A stretch of 64,000 nucleotides of DNA from a bacterium A37T11 (lineage in GTDB: Bacteria > Bacteroidota > Bacteroidia > Sphingobacteriales > Sphingobacteriaceae), in NCBI GenBank assembly GCA_900109895.1, contig FOBR01000010.1, forward strand, positions 1-64,000, written 5' to 3'. Positions 58,741-64,000 of the stretch are shown piece after piece (the stretch's first letter is position 1; every line of letters begins with the position of its first letter). The position numbers were made by a program, and so were the translations under genes. The notes beneath the pieces were generated by a model, which had not been told where the DNA came from, did not search any database, and worked only from the letters and a program-made list of their open reading frames with translations.

Positions 58741-59994
58741 ATGTTATACTATTTTTTTACATGGCTTGAACATCATATACATATACCCGGTGCAGGATTA
58801 TTTCAGTATATTTCCTTTCGGACAGGAATGTCCGTAATTATATCACTGCTAATAACCACAGTATATGGAGGGCGTCTCATCCGCATATTACAACGCAAAC
58901 AAGTAGGCGAATCCATCCGTAACCTGGGGCTCGAAGGGCAGTTACAAAAGCAAGGCACACCCACAATGGGCGGCTTAATTATTCTGGGAGGTATATTGGT
59001 TCCCACCTTGCTTTTCGCCCGGCTGGAGAACATTTACGTAGTATTAATGCTCATAACCACCGTATGGATGGGTGCCATAGGCTTTTTGGACGATTATATA
59101 AAGGTTTTTCGTAAAAATAAGGAAGGACTTGCCGGACGTTTTAAAGTTGTGGGACAAATTGGACTGGGCATTATTATTGCCTGCACCATGTATTTTCATC
59201 CAGCTATTGTGGCCAGGCAGAAGATCTCAGGTCCAGCAGCGGCAACCCCTGACGCTGTAAATGTAATGCTTGTACAACCCGTCAATGGCAAACCTTATTA
59301 TACACAGGATGTAAAATCGTCCAAAACAAATATCCCGTTCTACAAGAACAATGAATTTGACTATGGCAAAGTACTAAAAATATTTGGGCTGAATGGACCC
59401 GTAATAACCTTTATAGTTTTTCTTTCCTTTGTCGTTTTCATCGTAACCGCTGTATCAAACGGTGCAAATATTACAGACGGTATTGACGGGTTGGCCACTG
59501 GAATATCGGCCATTGCCGGTATTACCCTCGCAGTACTGGCTTACGTATCGGGTAATACTATTTTTGCCGAATACCTGAATATAATGTACATTCCCAATTC
59601 GGCCGAGCTAGTAGTTTTTGCCGGAGCCTTTGTAGGCGCTTGCACCGGATTTTTGTGGTATAATGCCTATCCTGCTCAAGTATTTATGGGTGATACAGGT
59701 AGTTTAGCAATTGGTGGCATTATTGCCACATTTGCCATCATGATCCGCAAAGAACTACTTATACCCATATTGTGCGGAGTATTTCTGGTAGAACTTGTTT
59801 CCGTTATACTACAGGTATCTTATTTCAAGTACACCAAAAAGAAATATGGTGAAGGCAGGCGCATATTTTTAATGTCGCCACTACACCATCATTACCAGAA
59901 AAAAGGATACCATGAATCAAAGATCGTAACCCGCTTTTGGATTTTGGGAATTATGCTGGCTATTATCGCGATTGTAACATTAAAAATAAGGTAA
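58741..59994 (+). CDS. mraY: Phospho-MurNAc-pentapeptide transferase
   Basis: MraY makes lipid I on the inner membrane. The 417-residue protein has about ten helices, with motifs [13 protein letters not shown] near 75, [16 protein letters not shown] near 115-130, [15 protein letters not shown] near 240, and [16 protein letters not shown] near 378. It is longer than the roughly 360-residue proteobacterial forms because of a loop near residues 160-210 ([13 protein letters not shown] and following), common in Bacteroidota. Confidence 0.96.
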   Translation: MLYYFFTWLEHHIHIPGAGLFQYISFRTGMSVIISLLITTVYGGRLIRILQRKQVGESIRNLGLEGQLQKQGTPTMGGLIILGGILVPTLLFARLENIYVVLMLITTVWMGAIGFLDDYIKVFRKNKEGLAGRFKVVGQIGLGIIIACTMYFHPAIVARQKISGPAAATPDAVNVMLVQPVNGKPYYTQDVKSSKTNIPFYKNNEFDYGKVLKIFGLNGPVITFIVFLSFVVFIVTAVSNGANITDGIDGLATGISAIAGITLAVLAYVSGNTIFAEYLNIMYIPNSAELVVFAGAFVGACTGFLWYNAYPAQVFMGDTGSLAIGGIIATFAIMIRKELLIPILCGVFLVELVSVILQVSYFKYTKKKYGEGRRIFLMSPLHHHYQKKGYHESKIVTRFWILGIMLAIIAIVTLKIR

Positions 59995-60018
59995 ACACTT
60001 TTAAAAAGCGTATCACAA

Positions 60019-61392
60019 ATGAATAAAACAACCACTTATATTTATCCACAGCAAGGCAGGCTGGTCGTGTTAGGTGCTGGCGAAAGCGGCGTTGGCGCGG
60101 CAGTACTCGCCTTGCAAAAAGGATTTGAAGTGTTTGTTTCAGACAATGGCCCTATCGCAGCTACATATAAAGAGCAACTTACCGAGGCCGGAGTTCCTTT
60201 CGAAGAAAACGGGCATCATGAAAACCATATACTTAATGCAAGCTTGGTAATTAAAAGCCCAGGAATACCAGCCTATGCACCACTAGTAATAAAACTAAAG
60301 ACACAAGGTATTCCGGTGATTGGTGAAATAGAGTTTGCCGCACAATATACCAATGCAAAGCTCATTTGCATCACAGGCTCCAACGGAAAATCCACCACCA
60401 CCATGCTCACCTGGTACATCCTTAACAGAGCAGGCTTAAACGTAGGATTGGCCGGGAATATCGGCAAAAGCTTTGCCCTGCAGGTAGCCAACAACGATTA
60501 TAAATACTACGTACTAGAGATCAGCAGTTTTATGCTGGACGACATGTACCACTTCAGGGCGAATATAGCCGTATTGCTTAATATCACACCCGATCATTTA
60601 GACAGGTATGATCATAAATTAGATAATTATGCCGCTTCCAAGTTTCGCATTATCCGAAATCAGCTTGAAGAAGATATTTTTATCTACTGTCCGGACGATG
60701 AAGAGACGCGTAAACGGCTTGAAGGTCATCCAACCCCTGCAAAAAAACTGCCCTTTACCCAACAAGGCAACGTGAGCGAAGGTGCTTTCTTAAACGAGCA
60801 GAAAGAAATTGAAATTATTTTATCCCAAAAAACAACATTTAAAATGTCAATCTATGATTTAGCCTTGCAAGGCAAACACAATGTGTATAACAGTATGGCC
60901 TCAGGTTTGGTTGCCAAAGTTTTGGAGCTACGAAATGAATCAATACGCGAAAGTATGGGGCAATACAAAAATATTCCCCACCGTCTTGAACACGTAGCCC
61001 GTATCGCCGGTATAGATTATATTAATGATTCCAAAGCCACAAACGTCAATTCAGTATGGTATGCACTTGAAAGCATGCCTGGTCAAGTAGTCCTCATCAT
61101 GGGCGGGGTAGACAAAGGGAATGATTATAACATGCTCACAGATCTGGTTAGGAGCAAGGTACGAGGAATTGTTTGCCTTGGTAAAGATAATAGCCGCATA
61201 CATGCCGCTTTTGAAAATGAAACCTCCGTCATGATCAATACCCTTAGTATGGAAGAGGCCGTTCAGATCGCCTCAAATATTGCCCAAAAAGACGATACAG
61301 TATTGCTGTCGCCAGCGTGTGCCAGTTTTGACCTGTTTAAAAATTACGAAGATCGCGGAGACCAGTTCAAAGCAGCAGTCAGGGAGCTTTGA
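60019..61392 (+). CDS. murD: UDP-MurNAc-alanine:D-glutamate ligase
   Basis: MurD adds D-glutamate to UDP-MurNAc-L-alanine. The 457-residue protein shows an N-terminal Rossmann region (LVVLGAGESGVGAAVLAL), the ATP motif CITGSNGKSTTTMLTWYIL near residue 117, LNITPDHLDRYDHKLDNYA near 191, and NDSKATNVNSVWYALES near 335. It lies 24 bases after mraY. Confidence 0.96.
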   Translation: MNKTTTYIYPQQGRLVVLGAGESGVGAAVLALQKGFEVFVSDNGPIAATYKEQLTEAGVPFEENGHHENHILNASLVIKSPGIPAYAPLVIKLKTQGIPVIGEIEFAAQYTNAKLICITGSNGKSTTTMLTWYILNRAGLNVGLAGNIGKSFALQVANNDYKYYVLEISSFMLDDMYHFRANIAVLLNITPDHLDRYDHKLDNYAASKFRIIRNQLEEDIFIYCPDDEETRKRLEGHPTPAKKLPFTQQGNVSEGAFLNEQKEIEIILSQKTTFKMSIYDLALQGKHNVYNSMASGLVAKVLELRNESIRESMGQYKNIPHRLEHVARIAGIDYINDSKATNVNSVWYALESMPGQVVLIMGGVDKGNDYNMLTDLVRSKVRGIVCLGKDNSRIHAAFENETSVMINTLSMEEAVQIASNIAQKDDTVLLSPACASFDLFKNYEDRGDQFKAAVREL

Positions 61393-61426
61393 ACGTCTCT
61401 AAAACAAAATACACAACACCAAAAAA

Positions 61427-62620
61427 ATGGAAAGAGCACTCAGCAAATTAAAAGGTGACCGGTGGATTTGGATCATAGTGATCATCCTTTCGGTATGGTC
61501 CATGCTAGCCGTATACAGTTCAGTCGGTACCCTGGCATACAAAGAAGGAAAAGGCACCGAAGTGTATCTCATTAAACACACCGCCCTAATCATAGGTGGA
61601 TTCGCGCTGATGTATTTTTCCCATCTATTGGATTATAGGTATTATGCTGGTATCTCAAAAATACTCATGGCCATTACCATTCCGTTGTTGTTATACACCC
61701 TAATCTTTGGGAATACTGTGAATGACGCTAATCGTTGGGTAACAATACCGGTCATAAACCAAACCTTTCAAACCTCCGATCTTGCCAAACTGGCACTGAT
61801 CACATTTCTGGCGCGGATGCTTACCCGAAAACAAACAGAAATAAAGAATGTAAAAAGAGCCTTTTTACCCATCATGGGATCCGTATGCGGTGTTTTTGCG
61901 CTAATTGCACCGGCCAACCTATCAACGGCCCTGATGTTATTTGGCGTCAGTGTCTTACTGTTGATCATTGGTCGTATTAGCATCAAGCAAATTGCCTACG
62001 TTTGTGTTGGCGTTGGCTTTTTGCTCACATTGGTTATCTTTTTTGGACCACGTCGTCAAACCTACATATCGCGGGTACAAACCTTTATGGGCAGTGGCGA
62101 AAAAGAAATAGATCCTGACAAATCGTTTCAGTCCAATCACGCCAAAATAGCCATTGCAACCGGAGGCCTGTTTGGCAAAGGCCCAGGTAATAGCACACAG
62201 CGAAACATGTTGCCCCATCCATACTCAGACTTTATCTTTGCTATTATTATAGAAGAATATGGGGTGGTAGGTGGAGTTACCTTGGTTATAATTTATTTGG
62301 TCTTTATGTATCGTTGCATACGCATCGTTACCCAAAGCCCTAAAGCCTTTGGCGCTTTACTAGCTGCAGGTCTTGGCTTCAGTCTTACACTACAAGCATT
62401 TGCCAATATGGCCGTTGCCGTGGGCTTAGGGCCAGTAACCGGCATACCCTTACCCTTAGTCAGCATGGGAGGTACTTCCATATTATTTACGAGCATAGCA
62501 TTTGGCATTATATTAAGTGTCAGCAGAAATGTAGACGAAGTAAAAAGCTCCACGGCAATGACAAAAGATAAAACAAGCAACGGGAAAGTGATAGTGGGAG
62601 AAATCCCCGAGATGATTTGA
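61427..62620 (+). CDS. ftsW: Septal peptidoglycan polymerase FtsW
   Basis: FtsW is the SEDS-family glycosyltransferase of the division septum, paired with FtsI. The 397-residue protein has about ten membrane helices and SEDS signatures: ANRWVTIPVINQTFQTSDLAK near residue 101-121, KIAIATGGLFGKGPGNSTQR near 240, DFIFAIIIEEYG near 268, and a conserved GIPLPLVSMGGTS near 341. Confidence 0.95.
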   Translation: MERALSKLKGDRWIWIIVIILSVWSMLAVYSSVGTLAYKEGKGTEVYLIKHTALIIGGFALMYFSHLLDYRYYAGISKILMAITIPLLLYTLIFGNTVNDANRWVTIPVINQTFQTSDLAKLALITFLARMLTRKQTEIKNVKRAFLPIMGSVCGVFALIAPANLSTALMLFGVSVLLLIIGRISIKQIAYVCVGVGFLLTLVIFFGPRRQTYISRVQTFMGSGEKEIDPDKSFQSNHAKIAIATGGLFGKGPGNSTQRNMLPHPYSDFIFAIIIEEYGVVGGVTLVIIYLVFMYRCIRIVTQSPKAFGALLAAGLGFSLTLQAFANMAVAVGLGPVTGIPLPLVSMGGTSILFTSIAFGIILSVSRNVDEVKSSTAMTKDKTSNGKVIVGEIPEMI

Positions 62621-62639
62621 GTATAAAAGTAGTGATAAG

Positions 62640-63740
62640 ATGGCAAAACGGGTGATCATAAGCGGAGGCGGCACAGGCGGACATATTTTTCCTGCCGTGG
62701 CCATTGCCAATGCGCTGCAACGAGTGGCTCCAGACACGGAGATCTTGTTTGTGGGCGCAAATGGCCGCATGGAGATGGACAAAGTTCCCGCTGCCGGATA
62801 TAAAATCATAGGCCTGGACATACAAGGCATAAACCGTAATTCATTATGGAAAAACCTGCTGCTACCCTTTAAACTTATGCAAAGTATCTCCCGGGCCCGG
62901 CAAATCATCCGTGATTTTAAGCCCGATGTAGCCGTTGGAGTAGGCGGATACGCCTCCGGCCCGCTTTTAATGGCCGCCGGAAACATGGGAATCCCAACCC
63001 TGATACAAGAACAAAATTCTTACGCAGGTATCACAAACAAACGCCTTGGAAAAAAAGCCAAACGTATCTGCGTAGCTTTTGAGGGCATGGAAGCATTTTT
63101 CCCTGCCGAAAAGATCATGTTTACCGGCAATCCTATCAGGCAAGAATCAGTCGATATCCGTGGAAAAGACTTTGAAGCAAAAGAATTATTAAGTCTTTCT
63201 TCGCAAAAGAAGACCCTATTGGTCACTGGAGGAAGTCTTGGGGCCAGAACTTTAAACAAAAGCATACTGGCCGGCATAGAAAGCTTAAGAGAAGCCAATG
63301 TACAGGTCATTTGGCAATGTGGAAGTTACTATTATGATAACCTCAAAAATTATGAAGCATTAGCCGGAGCAGACCACATTAAGCTAACAGCATTTTTGCA
63401 CCGTATGGATCTGGCCTATGCCGCGGCCGATATCATTATTGCCAGGGCAGGGGCCGGAACCATTGCTGAACTCTGTGCCGTTGGCAAACCAGTTATCCTG
63501 GTACCCTCGCCCAATGTAGCAGAAGACCACCAAACCAAAAATGCCCAAGCGCTGGAGGAGAAAGGAGCAGCCATCGTGGTTAAAGATAATGATGCCAGTG
63601 ACCAGTTAGTTACAACAGCCCTTCAACTTCTTCAGCAAAAAGAAAAAATGAAACAACTTTCACAGCATATCCACCAACTGGCCATCCTCAACGCAGATGA
63701 GGTCATTGCCCGTGAAGTTTTAAAATTAGCCGACAAATGA
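62640..63740 (+). CDS. murG: UDP-GlcNAc:lipid I GlcNAc transferase
   Basis: MurG adds GlcNAc to lipid I, giving lipid II. The 366-residue GT28 protein starts KRVIISGGGTGGHIFPAVAI, has GVGGYASGPLL near residue 101, the second glycine loop LLVTGGSLGARTLNKSI near 197, and the donor site ARAGAGTIAEL near 271. Its stop overlaps the murC start (ATGA). Confidence 0.97.
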   Translation: MAKRVIISGGGTGGHIFPAVAIANALQRVAPDTEILFVGANGRMEMDKVPAAGYKIIGLDIQGINRNSLWKNLLLPFKLMQSISRARQIIRDFKPDVAVGVGGYASGPLLMAAGNMGIPTLIQEQNSYAGITNKRLGKKAKRICVAFEGMEAFFPAEKIMFTGNPIRQESVDIRGKDFEAKELLSLSSQKKTLLVTGGSLGARTLNKSILAGIESLREANVQVIWQCGSYYYDNLKNYEALAGADHIKLTAFLHRMDLAYAAADIIIARAGAGTIAELCAVGKPVILVPSPNVAEDHQTKNAQALEEKGAAIVVKDNDASDQLVTTALQLLQQKEKMKQLSQHIHQLAILNADEVIAREVLKLADK

Positions 63741-64000
63741 AAATTGACCAAATCAAACAGGTATTTCTTTTAGGCATAGGCGGTATCGGGATGAGCGCCC
63801 TGGCAAGGTATTTTGGCCATGCAGGCTGTTTGGTAGCAGGCTATGATAAAACGCGGACTACGCTAACGGATGAACTCGAAAACGAAGGAATTGAGGTATT
63901 TTACACCGATGACGTTACACAAATCCCCAACGTGTTCAAACAAGCTAATGAGCATACCCTGATTATTTATACCCCAGCCGTCCCGAAAGACCTTGCCATA
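63737..64000 (+). CDS. murC: UDP-MurNAc:L-alanine ligase, N-terminal part (cut by window end)
   Basis: The frame begins ATG at 63737, overlapping the murG stop, and runs open to the window end (88 codons). It opens with the MurC nucleotide motif FLLGIGGIGMSALARYF, followed by GYDKTRTTLTDELENEG, and reaches LIIYTPAVPKD at the window edge. Its place after murG agrees. MurC adds L-alanine to UDP-MurNAc, the step before MurD. Confidence 0.95.
   Translation, partial: MKIDQIKQVFLLGIGGIGMSALARYFGHAGCLVAGYDKTRTTLTDELENEGIEVFYTDDVTQIPNVFKQANEHTLIIYTPAVPKDLAI

Overview
This window looks like ordinary chromosome from a member of the Bacteroidota, most likely the Sphingobacteriaceae (Pedobacter-like). 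Three things point there: type IX secretion and gliding genes (gldK, gldL, gldM, gldN, gldB, porW/sprE, porD), the recurring Bacteroidota promoter -7 box TAnnTTTG, and Bacteroidota-type protein families such as DUF4271 and DUF4136. Coding is dense on both strands, and no gap without a gene exceeds about 300 bases.

Left part (1-9 kb). The window opens in the 3' end of an insertion-sequence transposase that sits directly against a TonB-dependent siderophore receptor lacking its 5' part, followed by a PepSY membrane protein: a broken iron-uptake locus. A minus-strand operon (JmjC/cupin protein, dapA, MDR oxidoreductase) and a MarR regulator follow, then hemA, a DUF4271 membrane protein and hemD for tetrapyrrole synthesis.

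Middle (9-31 kb). gldKLMN encodes the type IX secretion core and motor. It converges on uvrC, a class A penicillin-binding protein and the TPR lipoprotein PorW/SprE. Next is an F-type ATP synthase operon (two small membrane proteins, then atpB, E, F, H, A, G), with no atpD or atpC and with a terminator-like hairpin after atpE. gldB, an outer-membrane beta-barrel protein and nadE come after.

31-53 kb holds mostly housekeeping genes (lnt, rsmI, serS, fabI, recN, era, tRNA-fMet, gap, pgk), plus porD, a SprT-like metalloprotease, a shortened LutB-like iron-sulfur protein, a GH2 beta-galactosidase, a PAP2 phosphatase, several uncharacterised proteins and one alpha/beta hydrolase pseudogene with two lesions.

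53-64 kb is the division and cell wall (dcw) cluster in the order mraZ, rsmH, ftsL-like, ftsI, murE, mraY, murD, ftsW, murG, murC (cut by the window end). Three TGGnn repeats at 10-base spacing precede mraZ and fit MraZ autoregulation.

I did not find a clearly new multi-gene system. The most interesting local signals are the in-operon hairpin after atpE, the apparent internal deletion in LutB, GldK without a lipobox cysteine, the mraZ boxes, the two-lesion pseudogene and a family of short intergenic T-rich repeats.
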